A stretch of 64,000 bases of DNA. It comes from Obelidium mucronatum (taxonomy: Eukaryota > Chytridiomycota > Chytridiomycetes > Chytridiales > Chytriomycetaceae). The stretch is taken from the NCBI GenBank assembly GCA_025765595.1, contig JAIVFH010000007.1:496001-560000 (forward strand). Direction: 5' to 3'. Every line of letters starts with the position of its first letter. Within the stretch, counting starts at the first letter, position 1. The notes beneath the pieces are model-generated. The model worked only from the letters and a program-made list of their open reading frames with translations. It did no database searches and was not told the origin of the DNA. The translations under genes were made by a program, and so were the position numbers. This document shows, piece by piece, positions 54,792 through 64,000 of the stretch.

Positions 54792-55865
54792 ATGTTCCAA
54801 ACGCCAACCACAGCACTTCTCCGCCAACTGTCGCCTTCCTTCGCGCAATGCGTCACATCAGTCGACTTGGAATCAGCTGGGCCAATTGACTTGGCCAAGG
54901 CACAGCTTCAGCATCAGTTGTACCAGTTGGCAGTGACAGCCAGCGTGGCTTCGACAGTCGAGGTGCGCTGGGCCCTTAGTCCTTAACATAATCGCCTGTT
55001 TTAACGCTGCGCCAGGTCGAAGCCGATGCGGCGCATCCAGACTGCTGCTTTGTCGAAGACACGCTGGTTGTGTGTGGCGACACTGCAGTGGCCAACTGTC
55101 TGGGCCACGAAACTCGACGTGGCGAAGTTGGGCCAGTGAAGAAAGCGCTCGAAAAAGTTGGTTTGGAGTGGCTTTGCTTGATTGATTGATTGATTGATTG
55201 ATTCATTGGAATGATAGATTCCGCGAATTAAACACGTTCTGTCCAATGGCGGAAGTCGAAGGAGCACACGTGGACGGGGGCGATGTGCTGACGCTCGAAA
55301 AGCATCAGTTTGTTGGGCTTTCAAAGAGGACAAACACTAAAGGTGTCGAGTTTTTAAAGAAGGTCTGAGTGTCATTTGTGTTATTCATCTCCAGAACAGT
55401 TGATGACTCGTTCCCCTAAAGGCTTTCGAAGGGAAAGTGGAAGTTCATGCGATCGATATGCTGCGCCTCACCGGATCAACTCTACACCTGAAGTGCTTAG
55501 TTTCTGGATTGACCCCTACCACTATTGTTGTTGCTGATAACGCCAGTGGGAAAGCCGTGTTTGATGAAATGCAGCAGCTCTCAGGGGTATGTAATTATAA
55601 TACCTTTGAATGTTTAACAAGAAAATTATCGCTTCGGCCATAGAATATCCTTTCTCCAATTTATGTTCCTGATGAAGTGGCTGCAAACGTGTTGAGCTTC
55701 CCATGGGCGAAACCCCAACCCACAGTCATGATTCAAGCGAATCACCCAAAGAGCGAAGCAATTCTGCGAAAAAACATTCCCGTCGATTGGAAAATTGTTC
55801 CGTTGGATATGTCTGAACTCATTAAGGCCGACGGAGCCTTAACATGTTGCTCAGTCCTTGTGTGA
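54792..55865 (+). CDS. N(G),N(G)-dimethylarginine dimethylaminohydrolase-like (DDAH)
   Basis: Guanidine-modifying hydrolase related to DDAH (methylarginine to citrulline). Exons 54792-54962, 55016-55156, about 55220-55365, 55422-55588 and about 55643-55865. Diagnostic segments are AAHPDCCFVEDTLVV, HETRRGEVGPVKKAL, AHVDGGDVLTLEKHQFVGLS, SKRTNTKGVEFL, LHLKCLVSGLT and, at the end, ADGALTCCSVLV, where the CC pair includes the catalytic Cys. Joining exon 2 to exon 3 (GTTGGT donor, GATAG acceptor) is one base out of phase, next to an AAAAA run at 55152-55156, so an indel is likely. Intron 2 contains a TTGA/ATTG tandem repeat. In this gene order it follows NAD-GDH, but no functional link is implied. 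Confidence 0.85.
55176..55206 (+). repeat. TTGA tetranucleotide repeat
   Basis: About seven TTGA units (ttgattgattgattgattg..) within intron 2 of the DDAH-like gene. Confidence 0.9.
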
Positions 55866-55999
55866 TGAATTTTCTCTGTGTTGTGACTGGTTTGAATAAC
55901 GTAAAATTTCCGTTCTTGAGGCAGCATCTGATTCGTATAATAAAGTAGGTTCTAGAAATACGTTCCACGCATTTTAAATCAATTAATTCAAAAGAAAAT

Positions 56000-57389
56000 A
56001 TGCCGAAGAAAGCTGATGTTAGAGGCTACAGAACATTGATTCTACTTCTGCTTTTGGTCATTGCGACCTTTGTTGGCGCTGCAGTGTTCTTGTTCTCACA
56101 CACTAGTAGCTTACCAAGCGATACCACTTTCTGGACCGGGAAAATGGAATCAGCGGAAATTAAGGATGAAATACAAGATATTGAGCCCAGTTTGCACTTT
56201 AAGAATGGAAGTCTTGGAAGCGAGTTTATCAAGTTTCCGATCGACAACATTATAGAGCTTATCGAAACCGAAACCAATCAGTCAGAGAAAGAACTGGACG
56301 AACACATTGCTGATTTGATCAAACTACTCGTCCCGTTTGTTTCCCAAGCCCCAGCAGTTCCTGTCAATGACACTTGCCATGCGCCTCCTTTCCAAGAAGA
56401 AGATATACGATGTTCTGATTACCCCGACATTTTTGAGCCAGAACCTGCGCAGAACGAACAGAAAATGGCCATTGCACTTCAGTTTGGATACGATGTAGGA
56501 TACATTGGAAATCGCACTTTATCAGTATTTCAATGAATTTGATCACATCTTCCTGCTTGAATCCATGGTGTCTCAACACCACAAGATTGAAAAGCCACTA
56601 ATATGGGAAGTTCTTAAACATACACCCCGCTTTCAATAAGTTTGCCAAAAAAGTATTCACATTGTAGACGATGATGCTTCTGCCTTTACAGCTGGAAAGG
56701 CAGGCCATGAAGAGAGACACTTCAATTTTTGGCCATGAAGATCATCAAGAGCGATCACGCTGGGAGGCCGTCAAGAAATGGAATGCTCAAACAAACTACT
56801 ATGGCGACGAGGATTTGATTGCATTTGGAGATGTGGATGAGATACCAAGTCTTCGAAATATTCGTTTACTCAAAAACTGTGTGTTGAAGAAGAGCCCTGT
56901 TGATATTGGAATCTGGTTTACGATGGGTCGTTTATCGCAGGCTTTCGAAAGTGATTATCCGGTCCCCGATCATCCATACTCCTTAGGAGACCCCACATTT
57001 TTCAAATTCAAAGACGCGAAAGAGTATGAACTTGTGGAGAACAGCTATCCCGGTCGATTGAGAGGAGGTTCTGGGCGGTTTTTGTTGGGAGGAGCTCATT
57101 TGACAAACTATGGGTATCCTTCCTTATCAAATGCTACGTAGAATCTCTTGCTCCGAATGTGGACTCGATAAAGACCTTTTAATCCGTTGGGAGAAAGGGT
57201 TCAAAGAATTTAATGTTGCGCAACTTGAGGATTGATATGGCTGAAGAGTGGATTCAAATGTATCAGGATAGGATTAAACTTGTCTCTGAAATCGATGATA
57301 CCGGAGTTGTCTCTATTCCGTGGTTTTTGGAATGCAATTTGGATAGATTCCCAATGTGGAATGGAAAGAATGACAACCGAATTTTCTGA
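56000..57389 (+). CDS. GT17-family N-acetylglucosaminyltransferase-like protein (multiply frameshifted)
   Basis: Type II Golgi-type glycosyltransferase resembling MGAT3 (bisecting GlcNAc transferase, GT17). Cytosolic MPKKADVRGYR, TM anchor TLILLLLLVIATFVGAAVFL, a stem, then GT17 hallmarks: DTLEIALYQYFNEFDHIFLL, LIAFGDVDEIPSLRNIRLL with the GDVDEIP motif, GGSGRFLLGGAHLTNYGY, and EEWIQMYQDRIKLV with IPWFLECNLDRFP at the C-terminus. At least six single-base indels break the frame (about 56500, 56635, 56665, 56725, 57118 and 57232), several in T or A runs. Between them the reading matches GT17 without internal stops. Either poor local sequence or a recently inactivated copy. Confidence 0.7.
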
Positions 57390-57697
57390 AAATTCGAAGT
57401 ATTATTGGAAGGTGTCACAATTAAATAAAAACTATACCTTATTTGATGCAGTCATCAATTTCTATTTTTAATTCTTTGCCATTGTTGCCAATCATGTTTA
57501 CGCGAACTTGACCTATCAAAGTTTAAGCTCATTGTTGTTGTTTTTGTCAAACAATTGTAATACGCGCGCAGTACTTTCCCCAAGCCGTTTCCACCAATGT
57601 CATCTGTGTCCTGACTATGATCTAGTCTCTTTCTGGGCAAAGAACTCCAAGAGGTCATTTAGGCCAAGAAGTCCTGGAGGAAGTATTTGTCAGTACC
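57390..57697. other. Short region without supported gene
   Basis: Between GT17 and the next membrane protein; contains several short frames. An unrecognised first exon of the following gene could lie here. Confidence 0.3.
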
Positions 57698-58715
57698 ATG
57701 GATCACATAAACGCGGACCATCCTCCTGGTGGGACCCCAATGGCTTCTCCCCCAACGCAGAGATCAAAAGATAGGAGATTATCTGCAGATCACGTAATTA
57801 ATCACAGTAGAAGATCGTCTGGAGGAAGTATGGCCACTATTCGGCAGGAAGATGTGTCAGCTACAAAAGAAGGTTATGAAAAGCCGCAACAACCAGGAAA
57901 GCCAAAATCATCACCATCATCATCACCAAGCAGCAGCAACAACCAGGTTATTCCATTCCATGAAGATCCCGAACCAATTGCCCAAAATAGTCGATGGGCA
58001 GGTCACTGTAAGATGCCTTCAAATCGTTTGCACGACGGCGGTGTTTTTCGCGTTTTCCACTTCACTGTCGTTTAAATGTACTGTTTTAGGACTCTCAAAT
58101 GTCATTTCATATTGATTTGGTTGTTTTTGTTTATGCTCTTCACCAGTTTCCGAGCCTATAACTCAAAAACTACTCATTTATGTGATTATGACGACAGGTT
58201 CTGTATGTTGGAGTACAGATTCCTTGTCTTCTGGTTCAAACAATTAGAAGCCGGCCAGAATACGTTTTTATCGTTTTATTAGGCGATTCCACAATGGCTT
58301 TTCTGTGGGTTCTATCTTTGATTTTGTATAAACCCAAAGGGCGTAAAGCGGAGGGAGTTCTGTTTGGTGCGTAACTATCTACACACAAGGCCTTTACTAT
58401 TTGTACATATTATTAATCTTTGAAATTTTGGGAATATAATGCTCACGTCTTTTAGGAACAATCAATGTGATTTTATTATTGGCGACTTTGATTATGGAGA
58501 TTCGATTTTTGTTAAATGGGCCGGCTCCCGGCTTGAAGCGTGGACGAACTGAAAGTGCGAAAGAAAACCATCACTCTAATCCAATAATGCACGGTTCTGG
58601 TCGTCATGGAGCCTCCCCGAGTGTTAGAGCCGTTGTGAATGCAAATGTGATGACTGGACTGAGATCGGATGTAACCGGAGGAAAGAGCGAATTTTCGACG
58701 GCGCGATCACATTGA
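57698..58715 (+). CDS. Hypothetical multi-exon membrane protein
   Basis: A Ser/Pro/Gln-rich N-terminus (MDHINADHPPGGTPMASPPT) is followed in another frame by a hydrophobic block (IVCTTAVFFAFSTSLSF), then WLFLFMLFTSFRA, FLWVLSLILYKPKGRKAEGV and INVILLLATLIMEIRFLL. A polar tail ends SEFSTARSH at 58713. The intron before the last exon (G|GTGCGT..TTTTAG|GA, about 58369-58455) is clear; the earlier junctions near 57945-58150 are not resolved. Four TM helices are likely. No family recognised. Confidence 0.45.
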
Positions 58716-59049
58716 ACTTTTGATATCTTTTTATTCTCTTTCTTTTTCATTATACCATTTTTTTAAGCCATACAAAAAAAACAATACTTGGAGTAAAAAA
58801 AAGTCGTGATTGGTTAAAAGGCTTTTAAGTCGGGTTTTTTCTGTGGATGGAACGCTTTCCAATCCCCATTTTTGGAACAGTCTTCCAGCAACAGAAAAAA
58901 GGAAACAGAACAAATTTTTTTACACCTCAATCCCATTCCGTGTTTAGAACAAGCAGAAGCTTTGAAGAATTCCATTTTAAGCAATTCTGGTTTTATATTC
59001 TTCCATTGACTTTTTTGGCATCGTATTCTTGAATCCCCCGCTACCATCC
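58716..59049. other. Intergenic region, no gene seen
   Basis: Separates the membrane protein gene and cyclin 2. T- and A-rich stretches occur around 58740-58800. Nothing else was supported. Confidence 0.4.
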
Positions 59050-60618
59050 ATGTCTTTCAATCCGACTCATTGCTCTACCCACGATGCCATGCTTAAATCT
59101 CAAGAATACATGTCGGTAGTTGTGGTGGAAACTTGTTCTAGTCACGGCTCTTCAAGGGATCGGGCGAGTGCCACACTTGATAATAGCTGTCACAAGCCGG
59201 TTGCGTCAGTTCCAAACGCTCATTCCTCCCATGACACCATTCGACCAAGGAAGTTTAATCAGCCTGTAGCTCCTGGATACGGTATACTCATTCATTATAC
59301 ATTATTTCAATCGTAATAATTATTTCAAATTTTCCGAAAACTAGTTCGAGAGCAAATTCCTCGTTTGTCATGCTTCATTTCCTTGCTTGTTTTTCATGTA
59401 TGGACTTCAAATACGCTTTCGCAAACGCTGGACGTTCGGAATCGGAACCACTTCTTGATCACATTTGTAAAGGTAAATTCTCTTGAAAAAATAGGCCAAG
59501 CATGACGAACCACTTCTTTTCAATTTGCTCTTTAGAATATTCTCGAAATTACACGCATCCCACTTCCTGTTGTAACACTCGCTGTAAAATATATACAAAG
59601 ACTCAGACGTTTGCGTGGACACAAGGCCTACGCCCTTCCAGGAGATGAAACTCGCGTTTTCTCAGTTGCCTTAATATTGGCTCAGAAATACAGTGATGAT
59701 ACGCCATATGGAAACCGAATGTGGGGAAAGGTTTTGGGACTCTCATCCAGAGAACTGACAAGACTGGAAATCAATTTTCTCGGAGAAATTGGGTATAATC
59801 TGTATGTACCCGAGCAAGAATACAGCTCTTTTTGCCGTGGTGTTCAAGCACTTGCAAGGGAATGGAATGCATCATTGTTGTCTCGCGAGGAAGTTCAGAG
59901 CGGTTCGGACAGCAAAACTTATTATCCGTCGCTGCCACATCATCATCAGCCAATGAGAATTGATACATCCATGATGAATCGAGGAACTCAGCTGAAATCG
60001 TCTCTTCAAACTCCCACGTCTTCAACGGAGTCGCTTGTCTCTTGTCCTGAAGAGGCAGTTGGGCATTCATCAAAATCACAAGAGGCTTCACCACCAACTT
60101 TGATTGAAAAATGTGATGACTCGTCATTGTCTTCGTCATTCAAAATGCCAAACGTATCAACTCAGAAAGAAGCTACTCCCGTTTTTTTGGCGTTCCCATG
60201 CTCGAACAATGTTTCCGTCGTAAGCACACCAACCCCCGCAACTCTAGAATCATTTCTCGAAAACGCATCAAAAACTTACGGGCTTGTCCCGATTTCCGCT
60301 TCTTTGGGAAGTGTTGGTCTGTCCCCGTCAATTCTGCCTTCAACACACGCGAAACCAAAGATTGCCTTGAGTCCTATTCCTGTTGCAAATGTAGTCCACC
60401 ATCCATCATTTTCGTCGACCGCGGGAAGCAGCATGCAGTATTACCTAGTTTCTGCGACATCCCCGTTTGTTCTTCTTCCGAGACCTGGCGATTTGTCCAA
60501 ACAGTATATTCAAATTATGACGGCAAGGTCTCGGTCTGTCTCCAGAGCAACATCTCCAATTGAAGGTGAAGGTGCAACAGAGTATGACAGATCATCGAAG
60601 CGAGTGAAATACATTTAA
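59050..60618 (+). CDS. PHO80/Pcl-type cyclin 2
   Basis: 480 aa from exons 59050-59281, 59345-59472 and 59536-60618, exact in frame. The N-terminal 75 residues are polar. The cyclin box runs from about residue 105 and includes TRIPLPVVTLAVKYIQRLRR, VFSVALILAQKYSDDTPYGN and ELTRLEINFLGEIGYNLYVP, the last with the ExxFLxxxxxxLxV pattern of Pcl cyclins. The C-terminal 250 residues are Ser/Thr/Pro-rich with SP/TP sites, ending in a basic DRSSKRVKYI. It probably activates a Pho85-like kinase; distinct from the cyclin at 3482. Confidence 0.85.
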
Positions 60619-60709
60619 GTGACGCGGAAGGATTATTTGGAGGAGTGGGAATGGCGGAAAAGTATCATTATCATGTATAAAAAAAACCCCGAAAAAATTA
60701 AAAACACTA

Positions 60710-62297
60710 TCAAACAAATAAGGATGCATATTGAATGATAATCAAGATTTGAGCGGCTTTCCAAAAACACTGAAAGGAATTTGAACCCAAATACCACCTG
60801 CACATGTCACTCAACCACTGAATCTTGCCACCAATAGCATCCCGTACATCAACACTATCAATACCCAGCCTCAAACGACTCTGATCCTGAAATAAAAAAC
60901 TGCTCACAAGCGTTACTCCGGCAGTTCCAATCGGAGTTGTCTTTACAGAAAAACTGATATTCTGCGACCCTTGGACTTCGTGAATTACTGGCGCTGCGAC
61001 CATGTAAACGGGAACATTGGAGACATTAAATCTCATTCGAAGACTCGTGAAGCTGACGGAAATGGGATTTACAGGATATCTTGATTTTGGGAAGGCAATC
61101 TCGACATTCCCAGCACCGTCCGTCAAGATTGGAACGAGATTTCCGAATTGGAACATGTCATCAGGATCGCTAGATATCATTTGAGACTTTGAACCAACCA
61201 TTGGGAAAGGCATTGCTGTGACAAAGGTTTAGATGCACATCCAGAATATTTGACACGCACCGTTCTGTACTAGAATCTTCCCAACATCAATGACTCGACG
61301 CAAAGGAATCCCATTTAACTGTAATGCGCCCACTTTCAAGTCAACGCGACTTTCAATGAGAATCTTGGGCACATCTCCAGAGACGGCAGACATGAGACAT
61401 TGCATAAACCCCCGAATAAACCTAGCACCGAGTGGGAACTGACTTGGAGCCAAGCCATCAATATTCAGGCTGATGTTTAACGCCTTGAATGCAGCAGGAT
61501 TCAAGAACTGGACTCCAGCGTCTTGAGTATTTAAAGAGAGAGTTCCATCAATCAGGTGACTTTCGGAGGGAATTATTATAGTCATCATTGGGAAAAAGGT
61601 GGCTTCGACGCGTTGATATGCTAATTCGGTATTAATAGTTTCGACTGCAAGACTAATGGTCCAAGTCATTGGGCTGATTGTTACAGGAATCCCAAATGGA
61701 ATGATGGAATTGTATCCAGGCTGGGAAACATTGGCACTAATGTTGGCTGAACCAACAATGTCAGGAAATGCTGCTGCTATCCCTCTCTGCATATGATCCT
61801 GGCCCGTTTGACAGTGCGTCTAGTTGGAATAGAGATATGACCACTGGGTCTGAGATACCAAACCCATTGTTTGCAAAGCCGCTTGTGATGATGACGGGTA
61901 ACGCATACTTTATAAAGAGTGGCGTGAAGATCAGGAGGAGTAGAAAGAGGCCAATGATTCCGTAGCAAGTATAACGACATGTTCGCTGCGACCAGCACAG
62001 CTGAATGACTTTTTTGGATTGCTGGCACTGATGTTTGATGGTACTTGGAACCTTCCAGGGGCTGGCACTCTCACTCAATAGATGCTGCGGTCTCTGGTTC
62101 GTTAGATTTTCTTCCTCCTCTGGATTGATGATTGTTTTGCTGGAGCTGGATGATTTTGACGAGGCACACCGCCTTGAAGACACTTCATGGAGAGGAATAC
62201 CGATGCTCATGCTGGACTTCAGGAATGTCATTGATTTTGCGGGAATGGCCTTTCGTTGGTCATGGCGGGCGATGTCGTTCTGGCGGGAACTTAACAT
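60710..62297 (-). CDS. DUF3712/LEA-like single-pass membrane protein
   Basis: Starts MLSSRQNDIARHDQRKAIPA, has a Ser-rich cytosolic region, a TM anchor (GIIGLFLLLLIFTPLFIKYA) and a long extracytosolic part with several NxS/T sites. The last resembles the fungal DUF3712 / LEA-14 fold (SQPGYNSIIPFGIPVTISPM, GTAGVTLVSSFLF). The first part reaches LDALSNGPGSYAER, and the next continues as GIAAAFPDIVGSANISANVS in another frame, so a one-base indel or a missed intron lies near 61795. A spliced intron at about 61259-61215 (NG|GTGCG..CACAG|CA) joins the last exon. Vacuolar or plasma-membrane location is likely; function unknown. Confidence 0.6.
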
Positions 62298-62405
62298 TCA
62301 GACAAGGGCAACAAACAGTCATCATAATAAACACCAAAGTCAAATAGAGTCGAACATATATAATAATTTATAATTTCAGAACTTCGAAATTAAACGGAAA
62401 AAAAC

Positions 62406-62510
62406 CCTCCAGAGAGCTGGACGCCAGCCAAGGTGTTCAAGACTGGCAAGGCCAAAGATTCCAAGCACATCCGGAATCGAGCCACACAGCCGGAGTGCAA
62501 TATTTCAAAC
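62406..62510 (-). pseudogene. Fragment of a plant-type LRR unit
   Basis: On the minus strand this intergenic piece reads CGSIPDVLGIFGLASLEHLG, an LRR like GGSIPDELGNLGRLELLNLS at about 63455-63500 of the neighbouring LRR gene. The DNA is also similar (ccaagcacatccggaatcga against ccaagctcatcaggaatcga). No flanking LRRs or frame remain, so it is a relic of a duplicated LRR gene. Confidence 0.6.
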
Positions 62511-62643
62511 TCTTAATTTTATTTAAGACTCGTCAATGTTCTCGTTGCCTGACCATTTGCTGTTCTTATTTTGGGATAAACAAATGGGGAATAAGCGTGT
62601 CTCATAACTTCACTCATATCGCCCAAAAATCCAGGAAAAAATC

Positions 62644-64000
62644 TCAAGAGCCTCCAGTGACCATGGAGGAAGAGTAACAGGACGGGCTTCTGGATCTCCA
62701 AACAAACGGCTTATTTGCAGCATCCATATAAATCAAACAGTTTTGCGAGACAAGTTGACCATAAGGCGCAAATTCCCCTCTGAATTGATTACATGACAAA
62801 TCCAATGATCGCAATGACGGACAATTAATTTGTCGGATCAAAGACAAATTACCATCAAAGCTGTTATTTTCAATCAAGGTTTACAATCAATTTTGTTGGA
62901 ATAGGTCCAACTAGTTTGTTGTAACCGAGCTTCCAACACTGATAACCGCAATAAACGGCCAAAGATCGGGGGATCGGCCCGTTCAACTTGTTTGACCATG
63001 AGACAAATGGTTTCCAAATTCACACATTTACCCAACTCAGGGGGAATAGAGCCCACGAGTTGATTCTTGGCGAGGCTTAAAAACGTTAGATGAACCAAAT
63101 TTCCCAGTGTCGTGGGAATTTCTCCTGACAGGTAGTTGTCGGATAAATCCAAGGATTCCAGATGACTCAGACTTCCATACGCCTCTGGAATTTCTCCTTG
63201 TAGATAACAATGGTGGGCTGTAAGTTTCTTCAGATTTAAGAGGTCGCTCCATTCCTTTGGAAGGATCCGTAATCGGTTGTTGTAGGAAACATCCAATTCC
63301 TCCAAACTAGTCAAGAATTTCCAGTGCGGAGCAGAAACGTCCATCAAATTTGATGACACACAAAGGCGCTTGAGTGTCTTCAAGTTTTGGAAACTTGACG
63401 GAAAGGAACCGATGATATTGTTTTGGGAAAGATTGAGGAGTTCGAGACGGCCAAGGTTTCCAAGCTCATCAGGAATCGAGCCACCCAGAAAACAATTCTG
63501 CAATGCCAATTCTCTAAGACTCGATAGTGTTCCAAGGCCTGGTGGAATACGATTTTCACGAAAACGTCCACCATTTAAATACAAGACAGTCAATTGCTCA
63601 AAAGCGTGCAAACAGGTTGGAATTCGGCTTCCTGACCATATTGGCTGTATAAAAAAGGAAGTCTTAATCATAGATCCTACGAATTTGCACAAAATCAGGG
63701 GTAATCTGGCTTACGCTGTCCAATACGGTTAAATTTCTCATTGCCGAGTAGTCCCTTGCGAAAACTAACTGATAGTTGTCGAGACAATTTTCCCACTTGA
63801 AGTGACTTTTCAACTTTTTGAGATCCGTTGTTGATGTGGCATCAAAGTCTGACGGGATTGCTTGAGACAAGTGCAGCCGCGCAAATTCATTGCTTGTGAT
63901 AATGCTGTTCACATTGCGACAGAGGAGTCTCAGGCAAATGATTCCATGTGGATTAAACCATACGAGTATTTGCTCCAAGACTTCAGTTGGTATGAGTGTC
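62644..64000 (-). CDS. F-box-like plus plant-type LRR protein 3, 5' end outside window
   Basis: Exon 1 runs in from the right edge with an F-box-like IPTEVLEQILVWFNPHGIIC and a linker ending LTVLDS. It is spliced (GTAAGC..TATACAG) to PIWSGSRIPTCLHAF and about ten LRRs, for example GSIPDELGNLGRLELLNLSQ, GEIPEAYGSLSHLESLDLSD and GSIPPELGKCVNLETICL. After 63010 the LRR pattern continues only by switching frame several times (SNKLNGPIPRS, then LLRLSVLEA, then YNKLVGPIPTKL, then IENNSFDG) within about 130 bp. The 3' end is therefore broken by about four indels. Related to the genes at 7584 and 32669. Confidence 0.7.

Noticed and set aside
1..64000. tRNA and rRNA genes
   Set aside because: Looked for T-arm and rRNA-like segments by eye and found none convincing; a tRNAscan or Rfam run would be decisive.

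Overview
The window looks like nuclear DNA of a zoosporic fungus, most likely a chytrid. Genes are dense, with short spliceosomal introns (about 40-160 nt, GT-AG plus a few GC-AG). Most conserved proteins are fungal in character: PHO80-type cyclins, Yap/Pap1-type bZIPs, an Ofd1/TPA1-type prolyl hydroxylase, large NAD-dependent glutamate dehydrogenase, an Rco1-like double-PHD protein and a DHA2-type MFS transporter. One protein combines IQ motifs with THEG-like repeats, which would suit a flagellated cell. The lineage call is inference; no rRNA or barcode is present. I saw no tRNA, rRNA or CRISPR array.

Layout. 0-10 kb: 3' truncated SMC6 (-), cyclin (-), MFS transporter (-), F-box/LRR gene (+), Ser-rich protein (-). 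10-18 kb: ribosomal protein uS13/RPS18 (-), two tandem small four-TM proteins (+), a large PHD plus C2H2 regulator (+). 18-30 kb: a long coiled-coil gene (-), two more four-TM paralogues (-), tandem bZIP genes (+), a homeodomain gene (-), a multi-pass membrane protein (+). 30.6-51.2 kb: six complete heterotrimeric G-protein alpha genes and one 19-codon remnant, interleaved with an F-box/LRR gene, a fifth four-TM gene, a 129-aa unknown, the IQ/THEG protein, a TATA-driven 75-aa orphan and the prolyl hydroxylase. 51-64 kb: NAD-GDH, a DDAH-like hydrolase, a GT17-like glycosyltransferase, a membrane protein, a second cyclin, a DUF3712-like membrane protein and a third F-box/LRR gene running off the right edge.

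Three features stand out. (1) The G-alpha cluster: all six proteins keep the GTPase machinery and the MGN(L)C lipidation start, carry inserts in the helical domain, and replace the switch-I Thr-Gly pair used for RGS binding. (2) A palindromic repeat, core ACCGCC-TTC-GGCGGT, fills a 1.1-kb intron of one G-alpha gene with about three dozen hairpins and recurs in an intron 24 kb away and in an intergenic region. (3) A five-member family of small four-TM proteins with a strongly conserved QY..FG..EWL.LPL signature, which I do not recognise.

Several conserved genes (SMC6, MFS, two of the F-box/LRR genes, GT17, DDAH, one membrane protein) change frame at single-base indels, often in homopolymers, while the conserved sequence continues on both sides. 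This looks like residual sequencing error, but real decay cannot be excluded. In contrast the G-alpha, NAD-GDH, bZIP, cyclin and prolyl hydroxylase genes splice to exact multiples of three. Exon coordinates given below are my own splice readings, checked by reading frame and homology memory only.
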